A DNA stretch of 64,000 bases. Origin: Lachnospiraceae bacterium UBA1721 (GTDB taxonomy: Bacteria; Bacillota; Clostridia; Lachnospirales; Lachnospiraceae). The notes beneath the pieces are model-generated. The model was given only the letters and a program-made list of their open reading frames with translations. It searched no databases and had not been told where the DNA came from. Both the position numbers and the translations under genes were made by a program. The stretch lies in the NCBI GenBank assembly GCA_002317155.1, contig DCIR01000055.1:7332-71331 (forward strand). Direction: 5' to 3'. Positions 27,213 through 35,526 of the stretch are shown one piece after another. The stretch's first letter is position 1. Each line of letters opens with the position of its first letter.

Positions 27213-27266
27213 AAAACGACCGCCGTCATTAATCCCGCAAAGATTTTATAAGGCAGTCGTTTTTTG
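27213..27266 (+). terminator. Rho-independent terminator
   Basis: AACGAC-C-GCC pairs with GGC-A-GTCGTT across a loop of about 30 bases and is followed by a T run. It ends the esterase transcript. Confidence 0.75.
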
Positions 27267-27307
27267 CTTTATCAAATAATTAAAACTTAAAGTAGATGGG
27301 GCACACA

Positions 27308-28192
27308 ATGAATTACACAGTAAAAACAGATGAATTAACACGTGAGTATTTTGATTCAATATTGATTTCGACAAGATATCTCGATTCGGATCTTCCGAAC
27401 CTTGAGATGGAACTTTTCGGTGAAAAATTTGAGACGCCGGTAATGACTGCAGCTCTTTCGCATTTGCACAAAATCTGTGACAATGCTATGGAAGAGATTG
27501 CGATCGGAGCTAAGAATGCCGGGGCTGTTCATTTTGTCGGTATGACAGAGGAGGATGAGCTTGCCGAAATCATCGGCACTGGTGCAAGAACAGTCAAGAT
27601 AGTGAAGCCGCACGAGAAGGATGAGATGGTGAAGTTTAAGATTGATCATGCTGTCAAGTGTGGGGCTTTTGCGGTTGGAATGGATATCGACCACGCTATC
27701 TCATGGGAAGGAAAATATGACAATGTCATGGGATTTCCGATGAAGCCCACTACTTCCGAGAAACTTGCTGAGTATGTAAAAATGTCAGACAGACCATTTA
27801 TTGTAAAGGGTGTGCTCAGCCCTGAAGATGCGGCTAAATGTGTGGAAGCAGGAGCTTCGGGAATAGTGGTTTCACATCATCATGGAATCATGGATTATAT
27901 GGTTCCGCCTCTTATGGTTTTGCCTGAAATTGTCAAGGCAGTAGATGGCCAGATTAAAGTGTTCGTAGACTGTGGAATTACCAGGGGCGCAGATGTGTTC
28001 AAGGCGCTTGCGCTTGGCGCTGATGCTGTCTGTGTCGGCCGCGCACTTATGGACCCTCTTAAGGAAGGCGCCAAGGGAGTGACTAACCAGATAGAAGCAA
28101 TCAACAGAGAACTTAGCGTGATTATGGCTAGAACCGGTGCGAAGAATCTTAAAGAGATTGATCCTTCAGTTCTTAGATTTAGGGCGTTTTAG
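27308..28192 (+). CDS. FMN-dependent alpha-hydroxy-acid dehydrogenase-like protein with altered active site
   Basis: 294-aa TIM barrel of the lactate oxidase/glycolate oxidase superfamily, shorter than the usual 350-380 aa. Seen: TPVMTAALSHLHKICD near the N-terminus, PFIVKGVLSPEDAAKCVEAGASGIVVS, VFVDCGITRGADVFKALALGADAVCVGRAL (flavin phosphate site), and a C-terminal LKEID region. In the family the catalytic motif reads S-N-H-G-x-R-Q; here it is S-H-H-H-G-I-M, so the histidine is kept but the substrate carboxylate-binding arginine is lost. Substrate is therefore uncertain. ATG 27308 is preferred, with GGGG six bases upstream; an in-frame ATG at 27296 adds four residues. Confidence 0.75.
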   Translation: MNYTVKTDELTREYFDSILISTRYLDSDLPNLEMELFGEKFETPVMTAALSHLHKICDNAMEEIAIGAKNAGAVHFVGMTEEDELAEIIGTGARTVKIVKPHEKDEMVKFKIDHAVKCGAFAVGMDIDHAISWEGKYDNVMGFPMKPTTSEKLAEYVKMSDRPFIVKGVLSPEDAAKCVEAGASGIVVSHHHGIMDYMVPPLMVLPEIVKAVDGQIKVFVDCGITRGADVFKALALGADAVCVGRALMDPLKEGAKGVTNQIEAINRELSVIMARTGAKNLKEIDPSVLRFRAF

Positions 28193-28255
28193 GCGACGAA
28201 TATTTGTGCAAAAACTACCGCTTATTCTTTTTTTCGACCGCTCATTCCTTTTGTG

Positions 28256-28284
28256 TTGAATTCATATTTTCGGGATGTTAATAT
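28256..28284 (+). promoter_or_regulatory. Sigma-70-type promoter of the Rpn-like gene
   Basis: TTGAAT, 17-base spacer, TAATAT, about 33 bases before the ATG at 28317. Confidence 0.55.
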
Positions 28285-28316
28285 CCTTTCACAAGATTTT
28301 CTTATGGGGGATAAAT

Positions 28317-29285
28317 ATGAAAAGATTAGAAGATATGGATTTGATTGATGATTTCTTAAACAACGCGCTTGCAAATAGTACAGAATATGCTGAAGAGGCA
28401 TATCGTATAATTTTAGAGGCGCTGCTTGGTTTTAGTATTGGAGAAATCAGTATTATCAATCAACGTACTTTTGCACCACCGCATCCAGATATGAGAGGCA
28501 TACGTTTGGATGTAGAGATTACTGAACGTGACAAGTATGGTCAGAAAATTAGGATGTACGATTATGAGCCTCATGCAGAAAATGATTTGGATTTTCCAAA
28601 ACATAATCGATTCTATCAGGCAAAAATTGATAATAAGAATATGAAGTCCGGAGATGATGACTTCGCGCATATGCCGGAGTTGTATGTCATAACTATTACC
28701 AATTTTGATATATGGGGATACGATTATATGCTCTATACTTTTGAGAACTCTTGCAGGGAAGTGCCCGAAATCAAGTATGGAGATGGCTTGCATTTCTTAT
28801 ACTTTAATACTAAAGGGAGTAAAGGCGGTAGCGAGTCAATAAAAAACATGCTATCATATATTCAAACAAGCCGAGATATCAATGTGGTTGATAATTCAAC
28901 TCGAAAGCTTGATGAACTTATTGACCGAGTCAAGGATTTAGAAGAAGTGAGGTCTGGATATATGACATTAGGACATTTGATAGATAGAGAAACGCGGGAA
29001 GCAAAAGTAAAAGCAAGAGAAGAAGGCTTGGAAGAAGGTCGCGTGCAAGGTCTGGCGGAAGGACGCGAGCAAGGCTTGGAAGAAGGACGCGTGCAAGGTC
29101 TGGAGGAAGGTCGCGAACAAGGTCGCGAACAAGGCCACGAGGATGGCCAATTGCAAGAACGTGAGAAAAATATTATGGCTATGTTTAGAAATGGTCTTTC
29201 TGCAGAATTAATATCTAAGTATCTTGAATTGGACATTAATGTGGTGAACTCAGTGCTTGATAAAATGACTGTTATGACACATTGA
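28317..29285 (+). CDS. Rpn/PD-(D/E)XK nuclease family protein with repetitive charged tail
   Basis: 322 aa. The N-terminal ~200 residues match the Rpn family of recombination-promoting nuclease/putative transposase proteins: DDFLNNALANSTEYAEEAYRI, MRGIRLDVEITERDKYGQ (acidic residues of the PD-(D/E)XK core), HNRFYQAKIDNKNMKSGDDD and PELYVITITNFD. A charged helix (about residues 195-235) leads to a tandem repeat GLEEGRVQ/GLAEGREQ and a short C-terminal helical domain (MFRNGLSAELISKYLELD). Such tails are typical of the family and change length by slippage. GGGGG six bases before ATG 28317 sets the start. The gene has its own promoter and terminator, so it is an independent unit. Confidence 0.82.
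   Translation: MKRLEDMDLIDDFLNNALANSTEYAEEAYRIILEALLGFSIGEISIINQRTFAPPHPDMRGIRLDVEITERDKYGQKIRMYDYEPHAENDLDFPKHNRFYQAKIDNKNMKSGDDDFAHMPELYVITITNFDIWGYDYMLYTFENSCREVPEIKYGDGLHFLYFNTKGSKGGSESIKNMLSYIQTSRDINVVDNSTRKLDELIDRVKDLEEVRSGYMTLGHLIDRETREAKVKAREEGLEEGRVQGLAEGREQGLEEGRVQGLEEGREQGREQGHEDGQLQEREKNIMAMFRNGLSAELISKYLELDINVVNSVLDKMTVMTH
29025..29156 (+). repeat. In-frame 24-bp tandem repeat in the Rpn-like gene
   Basis: Four 24-bp units encode GLEEGRVQ, GLAEGREQ, GLEEGRVQ, GLEEGREQ, followed by a half unit (GREQ) and a diverged unit (GHEDGQLQ). The repeat length is a multiple of three, so unit gain or loss keeps the frame. Confidence 0.85.
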
Positions 29286-29309
29286 TGAATATTTGAGAGT
29301 ATTATACAA

Positions 29310-29345
29310 GGTCTTGAATCATAATGGTTCAGGACCTTTCTTTTG
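29310..29345 (+). terminator. Rho-independent terminator after the Rpn-like gene
   Basis: GGTCTTGAATC pairs with GGTTCAGGACC (two G-T pairs) around a 5-base loop, followed by TTTCTTTTG. The left arm is the same 11-mer as in the terminator at 25473. Confidence 0.88.
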
Positions 29346-29367
29346 TTATACACGACGGGCCAAGTGA
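29341..29367 (+). repeat. Dispersed direct repeat, copy 1
   Basis: TTTTGTTATACACGACG is repeated exactly at 35522; over 27 bases the two copies differ at three positions, all G/A or C/T changes. Both copies start in the T-run of a terminator. Together they bracket about 6.2 kb. Confidence 0.7.
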
Positions 29368-29457
29368 TTACAGATCATTGGCGATATGATATAGTATATT
29401 TGCTATTTATGAACATATGCATGAACAAATGCGTAAACATACCTTTCGGAGATTACT

Positions 29458-30258
29458 ATGGGTAAGATTGAAGATTTTTATAACAAATTCAATGAGGAAA
29501 AAAGACTGGACACTCGCCATGGACAAATAGAATTCCGTGTGACTATGAAATATGTTCATGACTATTTGGACAGGGTAATGTCTGAACGTGGATTTACAGA
29601 TAAATCACAGCTTCAGCTTCTCGATATCGGAGCAGCAACAGGTCGCTACAGTGTGCCTCTTTGTGAGGAAGGTTACTCTGTGACAGCCGTAGAACTTGTT
29701 AAATATAATTTGGGTATTCTTAAGAAAAAGAACAGTAATGTTACTGCTATTCAAGGGAATGCATTGAAGCTTAAGAAGCTGGCTGATGAGACTTTTGACC
29801 TCACGCTTCTTTTTGGCCCGATGTATCATCTGATGACTGCTGAGGAGAAGATGCAGGCACTCCGAGAGGCAAAGCGTGTCACTAAAAAAGGCGGATATAT
29901 ACTGGTCGCATATATTATGAATGAGTATGCGTTTGTGATTCGTGCTATTCAGGAAAATATGATTCATGAGTCTATCGAGAAAGGGCTTTTGACAGAGGAT
30001 TTTCATGTGATTCCCAACGAGGATAGTGTATATGACTTTGTGAGAATTGAGGATATAGATCGATTTAACAGTGAAGTGGGACTTGCTAGGGAGAAGATTA
30101 TCTCACCTGACGGCCCAGCCAATTATATCAGACCTTTTGTTAATAAGCTTGACGATGAGGGCTTTGAGTATCTGGTAAAATATCAGCTTGCCACAGCTGA
30201 GAGAATGGATATCATCGGAGCTGCGGCACATACGGTGGATATTTTAAGAAAGATGTGA
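29458..30258 (+). CDS. Class I SAM-dependent methyltransferase
   Basis: 266 aa cytoplasmic enzyme. Motif I is LQLLDIGAATGRYSVPLCEEG (residues about 52-72), followed by VTAVELVKYN (acidic end of strand 2), AIQGNALKL, FDLTLLFGPMYHL (motif IV) and AKRVTKKGGYILVAY. The C-terminal part (about 165-266) is a cap region. Resembles UbiE/SmtA-like small-molecule methyltransferases; substrate not predictable. CGGAG eight bases before the ATG supports the start. It is followed 52 bases later by an AIR-synthase-like gene. Confidence 0.85.
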   Translation: MGKIEDFYNKFNEEKRLDTRHGQIEFRVTMKYVHDYLDRVMSERGFTDKSQLQLLDIGAATGRYSVPLCEEGYSVTAVELVKYNLGILKKKNSNVTAIQGNALKLKKLADETFDLTLLFGPMYHLMTAEEKMQALREAKRVTKKGGYILVAYIMNEYAFVIRAIQENMIHESIEKGLLTEDFHVIPNEDSVYDFVRIEDIDRFNSEVGLAREKIISPDGPANYIRPFVNKLDDEGFEYLVKYQLATAERMDIIGAAAHTVDILRKM

Positions 30259-30310
30259 TTAAGCATATATTGGTAAGTTTTTGCGGACATAATGTGAGCA
30301 AAGAGATAAT

Positions 30311-31468
30311 GTGAGTAAGAGGTTTGTGCGAGCAAGAGAGCACAGGGAGCTGGAGTATATGGAGAAAGGTAGTCTGATTGAGCGTCGCCTTGATAATGCG
30401 GTGTTCAGGGAGATTAAAAAGACAGATAAATCTATAGTGATGGGTGCCGGAATTGGTCATGATTATTCTGATATTAACGGAATTATTACGGCTGATGGCA
30501 CAGGCGAAACTCCGGCTATAGCATGGATAAAGGCTACTAATAATTTTGCTTGTTCATTGGCAAACGCAATCGGAGCTAGGCTCACATTACTTTTGCCAGA
30601 AGGTACCAAAGAGTCTTTTATAAAAAAATGTATGTCGGAGTTTGCTGAGCTTGCTGAAAAATCAGAGATGCCGATTGTGGGTGGACATACGCAGGTAAGT
30701 GATAGCTTTGCTGCACCATTTTTTACTGTTCATATATTTGGACACTCAGTGCAGAATTGTGACGATAACTCAACATCAGGAGCAAAAAATATTAAGTACC
30801 CTGATAAGCGAAGCATCTGCGATGGCAGCAGTATTATTATGTGCGGCTATGCAGGAATGCTTGGCACTGATATATTGATTCAAAAAAATGAATCGATTAT
30901 AAAAGAAAGATTCGGCAATTATTTTTCATCGGGATATGTATTCGGAACTGAGAAATGCAGTGTAGCTAATGTTGCGAAAATGATCAGGGTGGCTTTGAAG
31001 AATGACGCGAAAATTGCGCCAACTTTGGGGAATGACGCGAGAATTGTGGCGACCTTGGCGAATGGCGCTGGAATTGAGTCGGCGCTGATGAATGACACGA
31101 GACTGGCAGCAGATGATCTCAAAATATCATATCTCCATGACATCTCCTGCGGTGGAGTCTACGCTGCTCTATGGCAGCTTGGTCGTTTTGCCGATTGTGG
31201 ATTTACAGTTCATAACGACAGGATACCGATCAGACAGGAGACTATTGAGGTCTGTGAGGCACTTGATAAAAATCCGTATCTCATAGACGGAACAGGTGGA
31301 CTTCTTATCGTGTGCGACAATCCGGAACCGATTTTAGGTGCTCTGGAAGAGCATGGAATTGTAGCTGCGTTAATAGGAAGAATCGTGAAAAAAGGTGAGC
31401 GCCTCGTCGCTTTCGGAGACGGGGAAACGCGCAAGCTGGCAGCCTCCACCGGGGATGAGATTTATTGA
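30311..31468 (+). CDS. AIR synthase/HypE-SelD-like ATP-binding protein with internal tandem repeat
   Basis: 385 aa. The PurM N-terminal domain shows KSIVMGAGIGHDYSDINGIITADGTGETPAIAWIKATNNFA, and GGHTQVSDSF is the second nucleotide/metal segment. The C-terminal PurM domain has LHDISCGGVYAALWQLG and YLIDGTGGLLIVCDN. Related to AIR-synthase-related proteins that phosphorylate small substrates; the actual role is unknown. Residues about 229-268 are a four-fold 10-aa repeat inserted between the two domains. Start uncertain: GTG 30311 has a weak ribosome binding site and ATG 30359 is an alternative. Confidence 0.75.
   Translation: MSKRFVRAREHRELEYMEKGSLIERRLDNAVFREIKKTDKSIVMGAGIGHDYSDINGIITADGTGETPAIAWIKATNNFACSLANAIGARLTLLLPEGTKESFIKKCMSEFAELAEKSEMPIVGGHTQVSDSFAAPFFTVHIFGHSVQNCDDNSTSGAKNIKYPDKRSICDGSSIIMCGYAGMLGTDILIQKNESIIKERFGNYFSSGYVFGTEKCSVANVAKMIRVALKNDAKIAPTLGNDARIVATLANGAGIESALMNDTRLAADDLKISYLHDISCGGVYAALWQLGRFADCGFTVHNDRIPIRQETIEVCEALDKNPYLIDGTGGLLIVCDNPEPILGALEEHGIVAALIGRIVKKGERLVAFGDGETRKLAASTGDEIY
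30995..31114 (+). repeat. Degenerate 30-bp x4 in-frame tandem repeat
   Basis: Four consecutive 30-base units encode LKNDAKIAPT, LGNDARIVAT, LANGAGIESA and LMNDTRLAAD. Conserved positions are L1, N3, D4 and I/L7. The units have diverged at the DNA level, so the expansion is not recent. Confidence 0.8.
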
Positions 31469-31529
31469 TGACTTGTGCGAATTATGATAAAATTAAATGT
31501 ACGGCAAAAAAACTTTAAGGAGTTTTGAG

Positions 31530-33449
31530 ATGACTATATTTAAGTGCAAAATGTGTGGCGGAGATCTGATTATTCAGGGTGATGCAACAGTTGGAGAATG
31601 TGAATGCTGCGGAACTCGACAGACCTTCCCTCGCCTTGATAATGATAAGAAGGTTAATCTTTATGACAGAGCGAATCATTTTAGACGCAACAGCGATTTT
31701 GATAAGGCGGCTGCTATCTACGAGCAGATTCTTAATGAGGATAAAGATGATGCTGAAGCGTACTGGTCACTCATCCTTTGCCGATATGGAATCGATTATG
31801 TTGAGGATCCTGTTACAGGTAAGAGAATTCCTACGATTCGAAGAGCACAGTACACGTCTATTTTTGCTGATGAGGATTATAAGTCAGCAATAGAAAAAGC
31901 TTCTCCGGAACAGAAGGTTGTATACGAGGAAGAGGCGCAGACCATCGACAATATTCAGAAGGGTATCCTTGCTATTTCAGAAAAGGAAGAGCCTTTTGAT
32001 GTGTTTATATGTTATAAGGAGAGCGATGATAACGGTCAGAGAACTGTTGACAGTGTTCTTGCCAATGACCTGTATCATCAGTTGACACAGGAAGGCCTCA
32101 AGGTGTTCTTTGCGAGAATCACACTTGAAGATAAGCTCGGACAGGAATATGAGCCTTACATTTTTGCGGCACTTAATTCTGCAAAGGTAATGGTGGTTCT
32201 TGGTACCAAGCCTGCATATTTTAATGCTGTTTGGGTTAAAAATGAGTGGTCTAGATATCTTTCACTTATCAGACTCGGACAGAAAAAGACACTTATCCCT
32301 GCATATAAGGGAATGGATCCCTATGATTTGCCGGAGGAATTTTCACATCTTCAGGCACAGGATATGGATAAGCTTGGATTTATGCAGGATCTTCTCCGCG
32401 GAATCAACAAGATTGTCAATGAAGATAAGCTCAAAAATGCTAACAAGAATATTGATTCTGCTAAGCAGCAGGCTATCAATACCAACGAAATTGCACTTAT
32501 CAAGAGAGGTAAAATGGCTCTTGAAGACCGTGAGTGGAATAAGGCACAGGGCTTCTTCGACGATTTGCTCAGCCATGTAAATGCGGAGTGTGCGCAGGCG
32601 TACTTCGGACAGCAGCTTGCGGAAATCAAGCTTTCCAACAGACAGGAATTCATTAATTACTTTTTGAATAAATACTCTGAAAGTAAGGTGGTAAGACGTC
32701 TTGCCGGAGAGGTGGCTACAGATAGAATTAATGCAACGATAGAAAAATATGCAATCAAGGATTATCTTGAGGCCGAGGTTTTACTTAATCTTTATGTATA
32801 CTATCGAGGCTATGATACAGAACTGGACTCACTCAATCAGCTTAAGGCGGATGAGACAGCAGAGCTTAACAGCATGAAAAATCTTGCGCGAGCTAAGCAG
32901 TATGCAAGTGGTGAATTTAAGAAGGAGCTTGATGAAGCTCTTAAGACAATTTCGGATGCACTTGACACCAGAATAGCAGAGGCTACTGCAAGAGATAATG
33001 ATAATATTGCAAGAATTACCAGCGAGTATGCACAGGTTCTCGATGCGGCAGATGCTAAGGCACTTGAGCTGTATAATGAAGCAGAGTCCAGACGTAATGC
33101 AGAGTATATGTCTATAATCAATAGAATGAATACTGCGGCAACAGTGCCTGATTTTACAGAGTGCCATGAGAGATTTTCTGCGTTAGGTAATTATATGGCA
33201 GCAGCGGTAATGGCCAATAATTGTACTGTTGAGATTAATAAGATATACGAGCATGAGAGAATGGTACGTGAGCAGGAACTTGCAGCTCAGAGAGCAGAGG
33301 AGGAGAGACTTCGCATTGAGGAGGAAACTCGCCTGGCAAATGAGGAAAAGGCAAGAAAGAAGCGTAAGCTTATTATTATTCTTTCTGCTATCGGAGTAGG
33401 TATAATTGCTATCGCAGCTCTCGTATTGTATTTGGTATTTGGACGATAA
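31530..33449 (+). CDS. Zinc ribbon-TPR-TIR-coiled coil-TM protein
   Basis: 639 aa. A zinc ribbon at 6-27 (CKMCGG, then CECCG), a short TPR-like helical stretch at about 40-85 (AAAIYEQILNEDKDDAEAYW), a TIR domain at about 155-290 (EPFDVFICYKESDDNGQ, GLKVFFARITLEDKLGQEYE, AKVMVVLGTKPAYFNAVWVKNEWSRYL), a long alpha-helical region with charged coiled coil (about 560-610) and one C-terminal transmembrane helix (613-637). The glutamate in GQEYEPYIFAAL (Glu208) aligns with the catalytic glutamate of NAD-cleaving TIR domains such as SARM1. AAGGAG seven bases before ATG 31530 sets the start. The stop overlaps the next ATG by one base. Likely membrane-tethered with the TIR domain inside; immune or signalling role is inference. 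Confidence 0.8.
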   Translation: MTIFKCKMCGGDLIIQGDATVGECECCGTRQTFPRLDNDKKVNLYDRANHFRRNSDFDKAAAIYEQILNEDKDDAEAYWSLILCRYGIDYVEDPVTGKRIPTIRRAQYTSIFADEDYKSAIEKASPEQKVVYEEEAQTIDNIQKGILAISEKEEPFDVFICYKESDDNGQRTVDSVLANDLYHQLTQEGLKVFFARITLEDKLGQEYEPYIFAALNSAKVMVVLGTKPAYFNAVWVKNEWSRYLSLIRLGQKKTLIPAYKGMDPYDLPEEFSHLQAQDMDKLGFMQDLLRGINKIVNEDKLKNANKNIDSAKQQAINTNEIALIKRGKMALEDREWNKAQGFFDDLLSHVNAECAQAYFGQQLAEIKLSNRQEFINYFLNKYSESKVVRRLAGEVATDRINATIEKYAIKDYLEAEVLLNLYVYYRGYDTELDSLNQLKADETAELNSMKNLARAKQYASGEFKKELDEALKTISDALDTRIAEATARDNDNIARITSEYAQVLDAADAKALELYNEAESRRNAEYMSIINRMNTAATVPDFTECHERFSALGNYMAAAVMANNCTVEINKIYEHERMVREQELAAQRAEEERLRIEEETRLANEEKARKKRKLIIILSAIGVGIIAIAALVLYLVFGR

Positions 33450-34141
33450 TGGAAAAAGACCTGTTTGCACCGATAAAAAAATATTTTGAACAGTATGGTT
33501 ATGTTGCCGACGGAGAGGTCAACGATATCGATCTTTATATGGAAAAAGGCGATGAAAGCGTGGCTGTAGAACTTAAGGTCAATTTGGATTTTAAGTCAGT
33601 GCAACAGGCCGCATTAAGGCAGAAATTGGTCGACACGGTTTTTATCGGTATCTTTAAGCCGAGTGATTTGAATTCGCGTTCTTTCAAGGATAAGATTTAC
33701 ATCTTGAAACGACTGGGAATCGGTCTGATAGTGGTTTCAAAAAGGTCGCATACAGTGGAGATTGTAAGTGAACCGGTTGCGAGTGAACTTGATAATCTTA
33801 AGGCGAGTAATAAAAGAAAAAAGAGAGCGTTGTCAGAAGAGTTTCAAAAGCGTCGCACAAAGAATAATATCGGTGGCGTGCGAGGCACAAAGCTGATTAC
33901 CGGATACAGGGAAGATGCGCTTCTGGTTCTTGATACTCTTGCTGAACTTGGTGGTGAAGCAAAGACAAAGCAGATTCGAGAGCTTAGCGGAATCCAGAAA
34001 AGTACAGATATTATGCACGACAATTTTTATGGATGGTTTGTGAATGTTGGCCGTGGAGTATATAAGATTTGTCAGGCAGGATACGATGCGCTTGAAGAAT
34101 TCGAGGACACTATTTATTTGTTAAGACGAGGCAACCGGTAA
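33449..34141 (+). CDS. DUF2161-type PD-(D/E)XK-like protein with C-terminal winged helix
   Basis: 230 aa. The N-terminal domain has NDIDLYMEKGDESVAVELKVN, giving Asp28, Glu41-x-Lys43, the PD-(D/E)XK nuclease core, then KLVDTVFIGIF and LGIGLIVVSK strands. A basic linker (KRKKRALSEEFQKRRTKNN) leads to a winged-helix-like domain (residues about 150-230: ALLVLDTLAELGGEAKTKQIREL, GVYKICQAGYDAL). This matches DUF2161 putative phosphodiesterases. Its ATG overlaps the TIR gene stop by one base, so the two are translationally coupled. A nucleic-acid-cutting partner of the TIR protein is possible but not established. Confidence 0.75.
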   Translation: MEKDLFAPIKKYFEQYGYVADGEVNDIDLYMEKGDESVAVELKVNLDFKSVQQAALRQKLVDTVFIGIFKPSDLNSRSFKDKIYILKRLGIGLIVVSKRSHTVEIVSEPVASELDNLKASNKRKKRALSEEFQKRRTKNNIGGVRGTKLITGYREDALLVLDTLAELGGEAKTKQIRELSGIQKSTDIMHDNFYGWFVNVGRGVYKICQAGYDALEEFEDTIYLLRRGNR

Positions 34142-34304
34142 GGACTGATGGAATAAGGTGGAGCGAATTAAGGCGGGGCGGAATAGGACAGATTGTAATA
34201 AGTCAAATTTGAATAAAGCAGATCAGAATAATACAAATCAGATTAATACAGATCAGATTAAAACAGATTAAGCGTAGATTCGTGATGAATGGTCTATTTA
34301 GTGT
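34142..34304 (+). repeat. Intergenic tract with short AT-rich direct repeats
   Basis: Between the DUF2161 gene and the methyltransferase gene. Degenerate direct repeats of the form AATACAnATCAGATT occur around 34228-34270. A 37-codon frame opens at a GTG near 34159 and ends at the TAA near 34270, but its Asn/Gln/Asp-rich composition follows the repeat, so it is probably not a gene. Confidence 0.45.
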
Positions 34305-35450
34305 GTGGGTAGGATGAAGCAGAAGGCAAGCAGAAATAAGACAATTGATTTTGATATAGCAGAAGGCAGGGAGTATCTGGAAAGGTGCGTCCCTGCGCTT
34401 TCAGTTAGGGAGATGGCTGCCGCTGAAAATGAAGCACATTATCAAGAAGGCAGTCCGGATAATGTTTGTTATAGCAGTCAGGATTGTAGTCAGGATAACA
34501 TTAGCGATGCATGTGGTAGAATTAGTTCCGTCGATTCGGTCCGGAATGCTTATATCATAGGTGACAGTTTTGAAGTGATGGATATGCTACCGGAAAAGTG
34601 TGCTGATTTGTTGATAGTAGATCCGCCTTATAATCTCGCCAAGAATTACCACGGTAATAAATTCAACCGTGTAGGTTCGGAAGAGTATAGAGCTTTTACC
34701 GTTAAATGGGTAGAAAAGGTTCTGCCACTTCTTAAGGAAAATGCTTCGATTTATGTGTGCTGTGATTGGGAATCCAGTCTGATAATCGGTCCTGTATTAT
34801 GCGAGTATTTTCATGTACTTAACAGAATTACATGGCAGAGAGAAAAAGGTCGCGGTGCTGAATCCAACTGGAAAAATGGTATGGAAGATATATGGTTTGC
34901 GGTAAACAGTAAGTCTGCTCCCAAGCGTGCTCAGTCTATAGGAGATGAGGGATATACTTTCAATTTGAATGCGGTTAAGGTTCGTAAGAAGGTAATCGCA
35001 CCATACAGAGTGGACGGTAAGCCTAAGGATTGGGAAGAGACTGAAGACGGTAATTACAGAAATACCTGTCCGTCCAATTTTTGGGATGATATATCTATCC
35101 CCTACTGGTCGATGCCGGAAAACACTGCGCACCCCACACAGAAGCCTGAAAAGCTCTTGGCCAAAATAATTCTCGCCAGCAGTAATGAAGGCGATATAGT
35201 TTTGGATCCTTTTGCAGGATCGGGCTCTACTGCAGTAACGGCCAGGAAGCTCGGAAGAGATTATATCGCAATTGAACAAAATGAGCTCTATGGAGCATGG
35301 GCACAAAAACGTCTGGAGATGGCCGAGACTGATAGATCAATCCAGGGGTATAGTGATGGTGTATTCTGGGAACGCAATACCTCGGGGCTGCAACGTAGCT
35401 CTCAAATCAAAGGTGGTTCAGGGAACAGACTTAATGCAGGAAAACAATAA
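34305..35450 (+). CDS. Orphan DNA adenine/cytosine-N4 methyltransferase (DPPY type)
   Basis: 381 aa. The catalytic motif IV, VDPPYNLAKNYHGNKF, is at residues 105-120, and the SAM-binding motif I, VLDPFAGSGSTAVTARKLGRD, near 300, giving the beta-class order. HPTQKPEKLLAKII precedes motif I, as usual. Residues 1-75 are a poorly conserved extension with a Ser/Asp/Gln-rich stretch. No cognate restriction endonuclease is adjacent unless the DUF2161-type protein upstream acts as one, which is not indicated by its family. Start uncertain: GTG 34305 or ATG 34314; neither has a strong ribosome binding site. Confidence 0.85.
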   Translation: MGRMKQKASRNKTIDFDIAEGREYLERCVPALSVREMAAAENEAHYQEGSPDNVCYSSQDCSQDNISDACGRISSVDSVRNAYIIGDSFEVMDMLPEKCADLLIVDPPYNLAKNYHGNKFNRVGSEEYRAFTVKWVEKVLPLLKENASIYVCCDWESSLIIGPVLCEYFHVLNRITWQREKGRGAESNWKNGMEDIWFAVNSKSAPKRAQSIGDEGYTFNLNAVKVRKKVIAPYRVDGKPKDWEETEDGNYRNTCPSNFWDDISIPYWSMPENTAHPTQKPEKLLAKIILASSNEGDIVLDPFAGSGSTAVTARKLGRDYIAIEQNELYGAWAQKRLEMAETDRSIQGYSDGVFWERNTSGLQRSSQIKGGSGNRLNAGKQ

Positions 35451-35492
35451 AGTGCAAGTAGTATGCGGGGTAATTCGAAACCTAATACTTAG

Positions 35493-35526
35493 AACACAGC
35501 AGTCAATTGATGATTGCTGTGTTTTG
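35493..35526 (+). terminator. Rho-independent terminator after the DNA methyltransferase
   Basis: Stem AACACAGCA-G-TCA with TGA-T-TGCTGTGTT (13 bp including one G-T pair), 5-base loop, then TTTTG. It leads straight into the second copy of the dispersed repeat. Confidence 0.85.

Noticed and set aside
28317..29285. Insertion sequence transposase
   Set aside because: Although some annotations call this family a transposase, there are no terminal inverted repeats or target duplications, and the gene has its own promoter and terminator.
34142..34304. CRISPR-like or tandem array
   Set aside because: Repeats are short, degenerate and without regular spacers.
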